Positions 14,032 to 25,379 of a DNA stretch of 64,000 nucleotides are shown one piece after another. Origin of the DNA: Pantoea sp. Nvir. Its GTDB lineage: Bacteria > Pseudomonadota > Gammaproteobacteria > Enterobacterales > Enterobacteriaceae. The translations under genes were made by a program, and so were the position numbers. The stretch lies in the NCBI RefSeq assembly GCF_009829915.1, contig NZ_SZZW01000001.1, positions 62,001 through 126,000 on the forward strand, read 5' to 3'. Each line of letters opens with the position of its first letter. Within the stretch, counting starts at the first letter, position 1. The notes below the pieces were generated by a model. The model did no database searches. It saw nothing but the letters and a program-made list of their open reading frames with translations, and had not been told where the DNA came from.

Positions 14032-14061
14032 ATTTGACTAGGGTTAAGAATAAGAATTCTT

Positions 14062-15315
14062 TCACATGTTTTTAATTATAGCGTTGCCAAACTCTGAACA
14101 TTTTAGTAAAATAGAATCTTCCATCATACGCTCGAAGTCATAGGTTACAGTCTTATTAGCAATAGCTCCTTCCATGCCTTTAATAATTAGGTCAGCTGCT
14201 TCAAACCACTCTAGATGACGTAGCATCATTTCTGCAGAAAGAATAATGGAACCTGGATTTACTTTATCTTGGCCTGCATATTTCGGTGCGCTGCCATGAG
14301 TAGCTTCAAACACCGCGCATTCATCACCGATATTTGCACCTGGTGCAATACCGATACCACCGACTTGCGCTGCTAATGCATCTGAAATATAGTCACCATT
14401 GAGGTTCATACAAGCAATAATGTCGTACTCCGCAGGACGTAGAAGTATTTGTTGGAGGAACGCATCGGTGATTACATCCTTGATGATGATATCTTTACCG
14501 GTATTTGGATTTTTAATCTTCATCCACGATCCACCGCCGTCCAGCATCTCCGCACTAAACTCCTCTTTTAGAAGCTGATAGCCCCAGTCTTTGAACGCAC
14601 CTTCGGTAAACTTCATAATATTGCCTTTGTGTACTAACGTTAAAGAATCGCGATCGTTTATAATGGTATATTCAATTGCTGCGCGCACCAGACGTTTAGT
14701 TCCTTCTTTTGAGCAAGGTTTCACACCAACCCCGCAATCATACGGGAAGCGAATTTTTTCCACGCCCATTTCGTCACGCAGGAATCTAATGACCTTTTCT
14801 GCCTCAGAAGAGCCAGCTTTCCACTCGATCCCAGCGTAGATATCTTCAGAGTTTTCGCGGAAGATAACCATATCAATATTTTCAGGATGTTTTACCGGGC
14901 TTGGAGTGCCCTTATAATAGCGAACTGGACGTAGACAAACGTACAGATCGAGCTCTTGGCGCAGTATAACGTTCAGAGAACGTATGCCTCCACCAACCGG
15001 AGTGGTCAGCGGGCCTTTGATAGCAACACGGTACTCTTTGATCAGATCGAGGGTTTCTTGAGGCAGCCAGTGATCTTGTCCATAGATTTTTGCAGCTTTC
15101 TCACCAATATAGATCTCCATCCAAAAGATTGTACGTCCACCTTGATAAGCTTTCTGTACAGCGGCATCAACCACCTGCAGCATAACCGGCGAGATGTCAA
15201 CGCCAATACCATCACCTTCTATATAAGGAATAATCGGGTTACTTGGTACATTAAGTTTGCCTTGATCTATAGTAATTCGTTGACCTCTCAGTGGCACAAG
15301 TACTTTACTTTTCAT
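14062..15315 (-). CDS. icd: NADP-dependent isocitrate dehydrogenase Icd
   Basis: Icd oxidatively decarboxylates isocitrate to 2-oxoglutarate in the TCA cycle. The ATG at 15315 follows CCAGGAGAAATTA and gives MKSKVLVP, matching the E. coli start (417 residues versus 416). An upstream in-frame extension to 15390 has no homology. [10 protein letters not shown], the substrate-binding [13 protein letters not shown] with the regulatory phosphorylation Ser, and the metal/NADP region [20 protein letters not shown] are all intact. Ends with a strong terminator. Its neighbours rluE and nudJ have been lost. Confidence 0.97.
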   Translation of the reverse strand: MKSKVLVPLRGQRITIDQGKLNVPSNPIIPYIEGDGIGVDISPVMLQVVDAAVQKAYQGGRTIFWMEIYIGEKAAKIYGQDHWLPQETLDLIKEYRVAIKGPLTTPVGGGIRSLNVILRQELDLYVCLRPVRYYKGTPSPVKHPENIDMVIFRENSEDIYAGIEWKAGSSEAEKVIRFLRDEMGVEKIRFPYDCGVGVKPCSKEGTKRLVRAAIEYTIINDRDSLTLVHKGNIMKFTEGAFKDWGYQLLKEEFSAEMLDGGGSWMKIKNPNTGKDIIIKDVITDAFLQQILLRPAEYDIIACMNLNGDYISDALAAQVGGIGIAPGANIGDECAVFEATHGSAPKYAGQDKVNPGSIILSAEMMLRHLEWFEAADLIIKGMEGAIANKTVTYDFERMMEDSILLKCSEFGNAIIKNM

Positions 15316-16025
15316 TAATTTCTCCTGGAAGATTTGTTTATAAAATAAAAAATATAATCGTATAATACTTGAATGTATGTGTCGCGCCAATCTTTGGCGT
15401 TTTTTGTTTTAAGGCGTATTTAACTCCTAAATAAAAAAATTTTTTTAAAAATTAAGTAATGTAATTAATATTACAAATTTTACGGATGTCGGATATAATC
15501 CATTATTCAATGATTGTTATATTAAATAGCTATAATTTACTGGTCCATAGCTTATCTGTAGACTAAATACATTAGTGCACAGCACGTAATGCGAAATTAG
15601 TTTTTTGTTAAACATTAAATAAAAATTTAAAAAGTCTTTATTTAAAGATAAAGTCACCTTTACAGAAGGTTGTACAAGCTAATGGCTGAGTTAGAAAAGA
15701 ATATAAGATCATGCTACCTGCAAATAATTGACTTCTCGCTCGGAAGCAAATAAAACACCATCAGATAATATTTCTTTTGTATTTGTTTTTTATAAGAAAC
15801 TATATTAACAATATGAAGGTAAGGGATACTCATTATTACTAATGAAGTGCGCCTAAGAGAATTATATTTGTAAGTACTTATATGTACTATTTTTTGATAA
15901 AAGCATACGTTGTGATAAAAATCCCTAAGTTATAAATTCATCTGAATGAACCAGTTTATCAGAAAATAGCGCAACATCAACATATGCGTAAAATACGCCG
16001 TCTATTTTTAGGATCAAGAGTTCTT
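15316..16025. other. AT-rich gap where rluE and nudJ are lost
   Basis: In E. coli rluE and nudJ lie between icd and mnmA. I could not align relics of either here. The stretch includes a run of seven A followed by seven T near 15433 and must hold the promoters of the divergent icd and mnmA, which I cannot place confidently. Confidence 0.5.
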
Positions 16026-17138
16026 ATGTCTACAAACAGCCAAAAAAAAGTGATAGTTGGTATGTCAGGAGGCGTCGATTCTTCAGTATCTGCTTGGTTA
16101 TTGCAGCAACAGGGCTATCAGGTAGAAGGACTATTTATGAAAAATTGGGAGGAAGACGACACCGAGGATTACTGTACTTCATCAAACGATCTGGCGGATG
16201 CGCAGGCAGTATGCGATAAACTCAATATAAAGTTACATAAAATCAACTTTTCTGCCGAGTACTGGCATAAAGTCTTTAAACACTTTCTTGAGGAGAACAG
16301 AGCGGGTCGTACGCCTAATCCCGACATTCTTTGTAATAAAGAAATTAAATTTAAAACATTCTTAGAATTTGCTACTGAGGATCTTGATGCTGACTATATT
16401 GCTACTGGCCATTATGTAAGGCGCATAGATACCGAAGGTAAAATTCAGCTGCTACGTGGTCTGGATGAGAATAAGGATCAAAGTTACTTCCTCTATACAC
16501 TAAGCTATAAGCAAATCTCCCAAAGCTTGTTTCCGTTAGGTGCACTAAATAAACTCCGAGTACGCAGCATAGCTAAAAAGCTAGATCTAGTGACAGCGAA
16601 AAAAAAAGATTCCACCGGTATTTGCTTTATTGGAAAACGTAAGTTTCGTGATTTCATCGGTCGTTACCTACCTACATGCCCTGGCGCTATAGAAACTATC
16701 AATGGCCAAGTAATAGGAAAACATGAGGGACTCATATATCACACAATAGGTCAGCGTAAAGGACTGGGCATCGGTGGCCTGAAAGAGAGCACAGGAGATC
16801 CTTGGTACGTGGCAGATAAAGATGTGGCACGTAACTGTCTAATCGTAGTACAAGGCATTGATCATCCGTGCCTAATGTCAGCAGGGCTAATTACCCAGCA
16901 ACCGCACTGGATCGACCGCTTACCCATAACCGCTCCACTACACTGCACGGTAAAAACGCGTTATCGCCAGTCGGATATCCCTTGTAAAATTATTTCGTGC
17001 AGTGAGGATTTTCTCGAAGTGCGTTTCGATAAACCAGTCTCCTCAGTTACCCCAGGTCAGTCCGCTGTTTTCTATCTCGGTGAAATATGTCTCGGTGGAG
17101 GTATTATTAAAAAGCGCCTGCCACTGACTGTAAAATGA
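16026..17138 (+). CDS. mnmA: tRNA-specific 2-thiouridylase MnmA
   Basis: MnmA makes the 2-thio group of mnm5s2U34 in tRNAs for Lys, Glu and Gln, using sulfur relayed by IscS and the Tus proteins. I chose the ATG at 16026 giving [20 protein letters not shown] (370 residues, E. coli 368); the frame is open from 15984. The PP-loop SGGVDSS, the catalytic Cys of [12 protein letters not shown] near 104 and of [12 protein letters not shown] near 201, and the C-terminal [16 protein letters not shown] are all present. hflD, normally next, survives only as a relic. Confidence 0.96.
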   Translation: MSTNSQKKVIVGMSGGVDSSVSAWLLQQQGYQVEGLFMKNWEEDDTEDYCTSSNDLADAQAVCDKLNIKLHKINFSAEYWHKVFKHFLEENRAGRTPNPDILCNKEIKFKTFLEFATEDLDADYIATGHYVRRIDTEGKIQLLRGLDENKDQSYFLYTLSYKQISQSLFPLGALNKLRVRSIAKKLDLVTAKKKDSTGICFIGKRKFRDFIGRYLPTCPGAIETINGQVIGKHEGLIYHTIGQRKGLGIGGLKESTGDPWYVADKDVARNCLIVVQGIDHPCLMSAGLITQQPHWIDRLPITAPLHCTVKTRYRQSDIPCKIISCSEDFLEVRFDKPVSSVTPGQSAVFYLGEICLGGGIIKKRLPLTVK

Positions 17139-17186
17139 AATGGCTTTTTAACTTGTAAAAAGGGTAATTTGTAACGCCGTAATTAA

Positions 17187-17630
17187 AAAAATGTTATGGT
17201 ACCGATAGTACTGGCAGATATTTGCCAACTGATTTACTTCATTTAGCAACTAGCGCATCAGGATAAGTGGCAGCCGTAAGCCTTACATATATCACTACTT
17301 GATATAATTGATATGAATCCCGTCGCGACATTAGAGGTTTTCAGAAAATAGTGAGTGACATCACTCTGCATTTGGAATTAGAAAAATCAATAGTAGTGCT
17401 TAATATCAGCACTTATCGGACGGGATGTGGTTGTAGTAGAACTATTGCGATTGGTTTATCTCGATGTTAGCACAAAGTATTAGTCTGCTCGAGCATTATA
17501 AACTTAGATCTGAAATCACTACTATCAGATAATACAGTTGGCGTCCATATCGGTATAATTAGTTAATTCAAAATGCGTATATAGGTGACCAGTTTTGTAG
17601 AATTCAAGTTTGTAGAAAGGAGTATGCGGT
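17187..17630 (+). pseudogene. hflD: hflD (ycfC) relic
   Basis: Between mnmA and purB, exactly where E. coli has hflD, translated fragments align along the HflD protein: LADICQ...QLAHQDKWQP and ALHISLLDIIDMNPVATLEVF near 17211-17340, LNISTYRTG near 17400, SLLEHYKLRSEI near 17483-17515, and IGIIS.FKMRI.VTS near 17550-17590. In-frame stops (for example within the Gln-Gln of QQLAHQ) and frame changes break it. HflD lowers the stability of phage CII protein; no product is possible here. Confidence 0.87.
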
Positions 17631-17687
17631 ATGTTACCGATAGGGAAATTGATTTATCATATCTATTTCTCTGAAATACTGAGCTAA

Positions 17688-19094
<1,407 letters not shown>

Positions 19095-20633
19095 TATTTT
19101 GCGGACGATAGTCTGCACTAGACTTAGACTATGTGAAACTATTATATAGAATCTAAAAGTCGAAGTACTACAAGTAGCAATAGATGATTATCTGATTAAA
19201 ACTTTCTTTCAATAATATTAAAGAAAAATAAATTGTTACAGTTGCTCATACACCTGTAACGGCGGATATTATGGGCTTCATCAGATGATTCATGATTACA
19301 TCGTTTCAAGTGTCTTCGTGCACTGCTAATTTAAATTTATGACAGACCTGTAAAATTGTAATCTCCTTTGAATAAACTATTGTTGAAACCTAGATCCGCA
19401 ATACTAGTAAAAATTCATCAATACTGCATCTTTTGATAGATATCTAGTTTTTTATTTTGCCATCGTGTTTTGTTTTCGCTATCGCACGGCATGGTGGTTA
19501 GAATAGATCCATGCAGTTTTAGTAGATATACCATTGCGTAATGCGTGGCAAAGTAATTTTCGCTTGATGTTGTCACTACGATTAAATCATGATTGTGCAA
19601 GTTTAATAGCTGAGATACGGGTAACAATCAAACAGAATAGCTTCTTCTGAAGCCTAATTTTTTACGAAATCGATACTCGTAACCGCCTTAGTAGTGCAGT
19701 CGCAATCATCAATATTTTGTCTTCAAAGACGCACAGCGTATTATTAACAGCAATGATATTTTTACTTGCTTTACACTTTCTATTACGATCAGTTGTTATG
19801 AAAGTACTAACCTACTAATTTGCACAATTCAACCATTGATTATCTGGTTAACTACCATTCCACAGGAATAGTAGTATTCATACGTGTTTAGTTAGACTTT
19901 AGATACATAGTGCCAATGTACATCTTAATTTTAGTGATCCATATTTTTATAGCTAGCTATTACTGAATTTTACAACTTATTATCTACCTAGTAACTCAAG
20001 TCAGCTAGCTAGAGAAGTGCTAAAATATTGATGACTGATTGCACAAGAATTACAGAATCTTGTAGTAACTTAAACGTTCTGCTAAGTCATAAATACCAGC
20101 ACTATAGGTATCACCACTTCCCCTCTTGAACCTCTCCAATTCAATTTAATTCAATACATACTATTACGCTGTTGGCAGGGATACAAAGCACACTATCACA
20201 CTATGTACTCTACACAAAAAATATCTCTCCATTGAGAATTGCAATTCAGTGAATGAAAAATCAGGTCGATTGTATTTTGCAACATAGAAACTAGGACTTA
20301 CCTGAACTCTCATCAGCATGCAAGGTGGGATCATCAACTGCTATGTAATATGATTACAATCGATATTAATATGACTTGATAGCTTCTACGTAGATATTAT
20401 TTGGAATATATCGCACTGATGGAATTAAGATTCCATTGTCATTCTAAAATAAGACAATGTACAATGAATTAAGTAACAAATTAAATCTCCGGTAGAAAAA
20501 GTGTACTCATCAAGTAATGCCATTTACCAAGCTATCTATCAACGTAACTAAGCATAATCAGCTCTTTCCATAGCTTAACTTACTTTTATACTGTCACTTA
20601 ACTTAAAAAATTAAATAATTTATACATATGAAT
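19095..20633. other. 1.5-kb gap replacing phoP-phoQ-roxA-pepT
   Basis: E. coli has phoP, phoQ, roxA and pepT between purB and potA. None is recognisable here; I compared characteristic stretches of each on the expected strand. The region has small repeats (AATTCAAT twice near 20137, CACACTAT twice near 20190) and hairpins ATGGAAT-TAAG-ATTCCAT (20418-20435) and GTTACAG/CTGTAAC (19235-19260). A 69-codon open stretch on the minus strand at 19418-19627, with no clear start, resembles nothing I know. Decay here seems older than in the hflD or mltG relics. Confidence 0.55.
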
Positions 20634-20906
20634 TTATTTCAAAAATTGATTGTGGTTATCATTAGTAGGCGTATTCAACATATGTTGCATCTCAACATAT
20701 GTTGAGATGTTAATCCGTACTGCATATTCTTGTGTAAGCAACACTAGGTAATATCCATCATGATTAGAGTAATTAATAACTAAATTATACTTCTTTTCAT
20801 CGCTAAAACATGGTACTGCCGCTATTTTCAGGTAGCATCGCGCCCTCTTACTAGCTGACTGATGCGAACGGCTGTGCTGTAATCTCTGAACAGCTTCCGC
20901 TTCCAT
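20634..20906 (-). CDS. possible 90-residue protein of unknown function
   Basis: An open frame runs away from potA, starting ATG at 20906 after CAGGTT and ending TAA at 20634. The product begins MEAEAVQRLQHSRSHQ and contains KKYNLVINYSNHDGYYLVLL. I recognise no family, signal peptide or membrane segment. Codons look mixed rather than purely AT-driven, unlike the gap beside it, but it could be chance. It contains the tandem palindromes at 20676-20709, which cautions against function. pepT lies divergently from potA in E. coli, but this is not PepT. Confidence 0.25.
   Translation of the reverse strand: MEAEAVQRLQHSRSHQSASKRARCYLKIAAVPCFSDEKKYNLVINYSNHDGYYLVLLTQEYAVRINISTYVEMQHMLNTPTNDNHNQFLK
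20676..20709. repeat. two adjacent perfect palindromes upstream of potA
   Basis: CAACATATGTTG (20676-20687) is directly followed by a 22-bp perfect palindrome (20688-20709) whose arm is CATCTCAACAT. The 12-mer CAACATATGTTG therefore occurs twice, 17 bp apart, on one face or nearly so of the helix, about 220 bp before potA. It could be a paired operator, a bidirectional terminator, or a mutational product. Confidence 0.9.
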
Positions 20907-20925
20907 ACTAACCTGAGTGACTAAA

Positions 20926-22044
20926 ATGACGCAAACATACGTGCCGCAGGCGCTGGTTACGCTTTCTGGCATCAGTAAAGTTTTCAACGCCAAATCTATC
21001 ATTAGTGACTTTAACTTGACTATTAACGATGGTGAATTTATTACTTTGCTTGGTCCGTCAGGGTGTGGAAAAACCACCATCTTGCGTTTAATTGCTGGGC
21101 TAGAAGAAGTTGATAGCGGCCGCGTAATACTAGACGGTAATGATGTCACCAATATGCCAGCCGAGCATCGTCATGTTAATACAGTTTTTCAAAGTTATGC
21201 ACTCTTTCCTCATATGTCCGTATTTGAAAATGTTGCGTTTGGTCTACGTATGCAGAAAAAGCCGAATGCAGAGATCACTATGCGTGTTAGTGAGGCACTG
21301 TCGATAGTTCAGCTGGAAAGTTTTGCAGATCGTCGCCCTCATCAGCTCTCTGGTGGTCAACAGCAGCGCGTTGCTATTGCACGCGCGGTGGTGAATCGCC
21401 CCAAAGTACTGCTGCTTGATGAGTCACTATCCGCTCTCGATTACAAGCTGCGTAAACAAATGCAGAATGAGCTAAAGGCTCTTCAGCGCAAACTTGGTAT
21501 TACCTTTATTTTTGTTACCCATGATCAAGAAGAGGCACTCGCTATGTCGGATCGCATCGTGGTAATGCGGGATGGCAAGATTGAGCAGGACGGCACTCCA
21601 CGTGAGATCTATGAAGAACCGAAGAATCTGTTTGTAGCATGCTTTATCGGCGAGATTAATGTATTTAATGCCGCCGTACTGGATGCCAGCGACTCTCCAC
21701 TCGTACGTGCACGAGTGGAGAGTCGTGACTGCGATATTAACTGTCCCTTTCCGGTAACCGTTGGTGATCGCCTGTATGTTCTACTACGTCCGGAAGATCT
21801 ACGCGTCGAAGAAGTATACAACAGCAAGCAGGTGGTACAAGGACTCATTGGCTATATACGCGAACGTAACTACAAAGGGATGACGCTAGAGTTAACTGTG
21901 GAGCTTGAAAATGGCAAAATAGTAACAGTGAGTGAGTTCTTCAATGAGGACGATCCTGACTTTGATTATTCTCTAAACCAAAAAATGGTCATAAACTGGA
22001 TTCCCAGTTCGGAGGTGGTGTTACGCTATGAAGCTAATGCGTAA
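20926..22044 (+). CDS. potA: spermidine/putrescine ABC transporter ATPase PotA
   Basis: PotA energises polyamine import with PotB, PotC and PotD. I chose the ATG at 20926, which has TGAG just upstream; an in-frame GTG at 20917 is possible. Walker [10 protein letters not shown] near 47, signature [14 protein letters not shown] near 145, Walker [13 protein letters not shown], and the C-terminal regulatory OB-fold part ([18 protein letters not shown]) are complete. About 372 residues (E. coli 378). potB starts inside its last codons. A 15-bp-arm hairpin (21690-21725) lies in the hinge between the ATPase and regulatory domains. Confidence 0.97.
   Translation: MTQTYVPQALVTLSGISKVFNAKSIISDFNLTINDGEFITLLGPSGCGKTTILRLIAGLEEVDSGRVILDGNDVTNMPAEHRHVNTVFQSYALFPHMSVFENVAFGLRMQKKPNAEITMRVSEALSIVQLESFADRRPHQLSGGQQQRVAIARAVVNRPKVLLLDESLSALDYKLRKQMQNELKALQRKLGITFIFVTHDQEEALAMSDRIVVMRDGKIEQDGTPREIYEEPKNLFVACFIGEINVFNAAVLDASDSPLVRARVESRDCDINCPFPVTVGDRLYVLLRPEDLRVEEVYNSKQVVQGLIGYIRERNYKGMTLELTVELENGKIVTVSEFFNEDDPDFDYSLNQKMVINWIPSSEVVLRYEANA
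21690..21725. repeat. perfect hairpin inside potA, 15-bp arms
   Basis: CGACTCTCCACTCGT, loop ACGTGC, ACGAGTGGAGAGTCG. It encodes the segment [13 protein letters not shown], a variable linker after the ABC domain. The reading frame is intact. Confidence 0.95.
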
Positions 22045-22888
22045 TCGTTTTCAAAAAGTTATGACATCGCTAATTATCAGCTGGCTAGCGATCTTCGTAC
22101 TACTGCCAAACTTAATGATTTTTATCATCAGTTTTCTAAGACGAGACGATGCACACTTTATTCGCATGGCGTTCACTCTTAGTAACTATACACGTCTGTT
22201 CGATCCACTCTACGCTGAAGTACTACTACATTCTATTAATATGGCAGTTATTGCTACGCTCTCCTGTCTACTACTAGGGTATCCTTTTGCCTGGTGCCTA
22301 ACAAAACTACCGGCGCGCTTACGCCCATTAATGTTGTTTCTCCTGATTGTACCCTTCTGGACCAACTCTCTAATCCGCATTTATGGGTTGAAGCTTTTTC
22401 TTAGTACACGCGGTTGGCTTAACAATTTCCTATTGTGGCTAGGTATAATTGATACGCCATTGCATATTATGTACACGCCACTGGCGGTGATCCTTGGCTT
22501 GGTATATATTCTGCTACCTTTTATGGTTCTACCACTTTACTCGAGCTTAGAAAAGCTGGGTTGTGCATATCTGGAAGCGGCGCGTGACCTTGGTGCTAGT
22601 AAAACACAAATATTCTTGCATATTATTCTACCGCTTACTATGCCTGGTATCGTTGCTGGTTGCTTACTGGTGCTAATTCCGGCGATGGGACTTTTCTATG
22701 TGGCCGACCTGATGGGAGGTGCAAAAAATTTACTGATCGGCAATGTTATCAAAAGCCAATTCCTAAACATTCGCGACTGGCCATTGGGTGCAGCCACAAG
22801 TATTATGATGACGGTGCTAATGGGACTGATGCTAATATTTTATTGGCGGGCCGTGCGTCTGTTGAATCAAAAGGTAGAGCTAGAATGA
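22028..22888 (+). CDS. potB: spermidine/putrescine permease PotB
   Basis: Inner-membrane permease subunit of the PotABCD importer. It begins within the end of potA (17-nt overlap), and its last codons overlap the potC ATG (ATGA). 286 residues; E. coli is annotated at 275-285, so a slightly later start is possible. About six membrane segments are visible. The cytoplasmic EAA loop that docks PotA reads [26 protein letters not shown] near 190-220. Confidence 0.96.
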   Translation: MKLMRNRFQKVMTSLIISWLAIFVLLPNLMIFIISFLRRDDAHFIRMAFTLSNYTRLFDPLYAEVLLHSINMAVIATLSCLLLGYPFAWCLTKLPARLRPLMLFLLIVPFWTNSLIRIYGLKLFLSTRGWLNNFLLWLGIIDTPLHIMYTPLAVILGLVYILLPFMVLPLYSSLEKLGCAYLEAARDLGASKTQIFLHIILPLTMPGIVAGCLLVLIPAMGLFYVADLMGGAKNLLIGNVIKSQFLNIRDWPLGAATSIMMTVLMGLMLIFYWRAVRLLNQKVELE

Positions 22889-23667
22889 TTACGCGCTTAT
22901 TACGTGGTGGATTTATGGCATTAATTTATGCCTGGTTTTATATTCCTATCGTGATCTTGATCGTAAACTCGTTCAATGCATCGCGCTTCAGTTTGAATAA
23001 TTGGCAGAAGTTTAGTACCCAATGGTATAGCTTACTTATCAATAATGACAGCTTGATTCAAGCAGCACAACATTCACTTGTAATAGGTGTGCTCTCGGCT
23101 AGCTGTGCGACTATCATTGGCTCGCTTACCGCAGTAGCACTCTACCGCTATCGTTTTCGTGGCAAGCCATTCGTTAGCTGCATGCTATTCATGGTAATGA
23201 TATCGCCAGATATTGTGATGGCCATTTCTCTTCTAGTTCTTTTTATGCTGTTAGGTATATCGCTTGGCTTCTGGTCTCTTCTTTTTTCTCACATAACCTT
23301 CTGTCTACCTTTTGTAGTTATCACCGTATACTCGCGGTTAAAAGGATTTGACGTACTCATGTTAGAAGCAGCAAAGGACTTAGGGGCCGGTGAAACTACT
23401 ATTTTACTCAAAATTATACTGCCTCTAATAATGCCGGTAGTGGTAGCCGGATGGCTACTTAGCTTTACTCTTTCAATGGATGATGTCGTAGTCTCCTCTT
23501 TTGTTACTGGACCGACATTTGAAATTTTGCCGTTAACTATTTATTCGATGGTAAAGGTCGGTGTATCGCCGGAGGTAAATGCGTTGGCGACTATTTTATT
23601 GCTAACGATGCTATTGGTGGGTATCAGCCAGCTATTACTTCATAATAAAACTAAACAAGAGGACTGA
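22885..23667 (+). CDS. potC: spermidine/putrescine permease PotC
   Basis: Second permease subunit of PotABCD. The ATG at 22885 overlaps the potB stop (ATGA) and gives [21 protein letters not shown], the family N-terminus; the frame is open further upstream inside potB but without homology. 260 residues (E. coli 264). EAA loop LEAAKDLGAGETTILLKIILPLIMP near 155-180. Several hydrophobic membrane segments. Confidence 0.96.
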   Translation: MITRLLRGGFMALIYAWFYIPIVILIVNSFNASRFSLNNWQKFSTQWYSLLINNDSLIQAAQHSLVIGVLSASCATIIGSLTAVALYRYRFRGKPFVSCMLFMVMISPDIVMAISLLVLFMLLGISLGFWSLLFSHITFCLPFVVITVYSRLKGFDVLMLEAAKDLGAGETTILLKIILPLIMPVVVAGWLLSFTLSMDDVVVSSFVTGPTFEILPLTIYSMVKVGVSPEVNALATILLLTMLLVGISQLLLHNKTKQED

Positions 23668-23669
23668 TA

Positions 23670-24719
23670 ATGAAGATATGGTGGTCTCATTGGTTAATAG
23701 TTGGGATGCTGGCACTGGTCATGCAGGGTAGTGCGCAGGCTAATGACGGGAATATCCTCTATTTCTACAATTGGACTGAATATGTACCTCCAGGTTTACT
23801 AGAGCAGTTTACTAAAGAAACCTGTATTAAGGTGATTTACTCCACCTATGAGTCCAACGAAAGTATGTATGCTAAGCTAAAGACTTGGAAAGATAACTCT
23901 TATGACCTAATCGTGCCATCAACATATTTCGTTGCTAAGATGCGCAGTGAGGGAATGTTACAAAAGATCAACAAGTCGCAACTTAGCAATTTCAAACACC
24001 TCGATCCGAACCTAATGAATAAGCCATTCGACCCAAATAATGACTATTCAATCCCTTATATTTGGGGAGCAACGGCGATTGGCATTAATACCCACTCTAT
24101 TGACGTAAAATCAGTGCAAAGCTGGGCAGATCTTTGGAAGCCAAAGTACAAGCAAAGCTTGCTACTAACTGATGATGCGCGCGAAGTTTTTCATATGGCT
24201 TTACTTAAACTCGGATTTTCCGGAAATACCCGAGATCCAAAAGAGATTAACATGGCTTATGAAGAGCTCAAAAAGTTGATGCCAAACGTACTGGCATTTA
24301 ACTCTGACAATCCAGGTAATCCCTTTATAGAAGGAGAAGTAAACTTAGGCATGATTTGGAATGGCTCTGCATATGTTGCACATCAGGCAGGGACACCGCT
24401 TCAGGTAATTTGGCCGCGGGAAGGTGGGATTTTCTGGATGGATAACTTGGCAATCCCAACTAATGCTAAAAACAAGGCAGGTGCACTGAAGCTAATCAAC
24501 TTTCTACTGCGTCCAGATATAGCAGCAAAAGTAGCCGAGACCATTGGCTATCCGACACCTAATTTAACTGCGAAGACGCTACTTCCTAAAGCGGTAAAAG
24601 AGGATCAATCTCTCTATCCTTCTGCTGAAGTAATTATGAATGGCGAATGGCAGAATGATGTCGGCGACGTCAGCGCACAATATGAAACACTTTTCCAGAA
24701 GCTCAAAGCAGGAAGATAA
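23670..24719 (+). CDS. potD: spermidine/putrescine-binding protein PotD
   Basis: Periplasmic substrate-binding protein of PotABCD. It starts 3 nt after potC with GAGGA upstream. A signal peptide (LIVGMLALVMQGSAQA, cleavage after AQA) precedes the mature start NDGNILYFYNWTEYVPPGLL. 349 residues (E. coli 348). Binding-site aromatic/acidic stretches such as YNWTEY, STYESNESMYAKLK and WNGSAYVA are intact. The complete operon suggests the bacterium imports polyamines rather than relying on its own synthesis, which I infer. Confidence 0.97.
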   Translation: MKIWWSHWLIVGMLALVMQGSAQANDGNILYFYNWTEYVPPGLLEQFTKETCIKVIYSTYESNESMYAKLKTWKDNSYDLIVPSTYFVAKMRSEGMLQKINKSQLSNFKHLDPNLMNKPFDPNNDYSIPYIWGATAIGINTHSIDVKSVQSWADLWKPKYKQSLLLTDDAREVFHMALLKLGFSGNTRDPKEINMAYEELKKLMPNVLAFNSDNPGNPFIEGEVNLGMIWNGSAYVAHQAGTPLQVIWPREGGIFWMDNLAIPTNAKNKAGALKLINFLLRPDIAAKVAETIGYPTPNLTAKTLLPKAVKEDQSLYPSAEVIMNGEWQNDVGDVSAQYETLFQKLKAGR

Positions 24720-25160
24720 AGAAGAAAGCACTGAAAATCTACCAATGGTAGCGGTAGGCATGAATCGAAAAACTGCTCATAGCGATATCCGCTTTACCCG
24801 ACTGATGTAGGGAAATAGTAATAGTACAGGACATAGAGTGAGTACAATCCTTGCTCTATGCAATCAACTTGACGGTACAGCTAGTATAATGTGCATATTA
24901 TACCTAGCTGTGTACATGTAAACCATTCTATTTCAGAGCGGCAGCCTAGGATAAAATTTCATGTGTAAAGTGCTCACTTGGATCTCGGTCGACTTATGCA
25001 AGCGGTGTCATACGTTTAAAAGTACTGTACTAGCTTGGTATCAAATAGATATTGTTGAGATGTCTTCACACTATCTACTCGATAATTTTCTCACGGTACT
25101 AAAGGTGTTAACGTCTCACACAAATGGGACTCCTGCTTCGGTCAAGAATATAACAAACGA
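24720..25160 (+). other. gap after potD; ymfA, ycfZ, cobB, nagK lost
   Basis: E. coli has ymfA, ycfZ, cobB and nagK between potD and lolE. I see no alignable relic. Two hairpins follow potD: CATAGAG/CTCTATG (24832-24860) and CAGCTAG-TATAAT/ATTATA-C-CTAGCTG (24878-24910, one bulged base). They may terminate or protect the pot transcript, though T tracts are absent. A 67-codon open stretch at 24961-25164 (+) resembles nothing known and is probably chance. Confidence 0.5.
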
Positions 25161-25286
25161 CTAAGAATGAGTTACAAGTTCTATTTGTCGATCTCGCTCA
25201 AAGATACGCTGACGAAACCGTTGATATATCTTACGACGTATCTTCTTATAGCGCACAAGTCGTAAAGACCGACGAAGTGTATGCAT
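25161..25286 (-). CDS. possible 41-residue very basic protein
   Basis: Downstream of lolE on the same strand, an ATG preceded by AAGGA at 8-nt spacing opens a 41-codon frame. A TATAAT lies about 20 nt before the ATG, with TTGAGG 19 bp further up. The product starts MHTLRRSLRLVRYKKIRRK and is dominated by Arg/Lys with no Asp/Glu until residue 28. I do not recognise it; a nucleic-acid-binding role would be guesswork. Support is the start signal and the base composition, which is less AT-rich than the surrounding gap. Confidence 0.35.
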   Translation of the reverse strand: MHTLRRSLRLVRYKKIRRKIYQRFRQRIFERDRQIELVTHS

Positions 25287-25379
25287 AAAAAAAATCCTTA
25301 TAGATTATAGTTAGACCGCTTTCATAAACCTCAAGTTCGTTAACACGGGCGACACAGTTCTGCGCTGTCCTTTTATTGA

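Noticed and set aside
15433-15446. A7T7 palindrome, and other AT palindromes at 1160-1173, 28692-28705 and 33304-33315
   Set aside because: Arms of 6-7 bp made only or mostly of A and T are expected by chance in such AT-rich gaps.
19418-19627. 69-codon open frame on the minus strand in the purB-potA gap
   Set aside because: Starts at TTG without a ribosome-binding site and matches none of the genes expected here.
24750-24800. Translated stretch VGMNRKTAHSDI resembling the HemA N-terminus
   Set aside because: Only about ten residues agree, it soon ends at a stop, and an intact hemA is present elsewhere.
24961-25164. 67-codon open frame on the plus strand after potD
   Set aside because: No recognisable family, surroundings are decayed DNA, and the start context is ordinary. 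I kept it only as a note.
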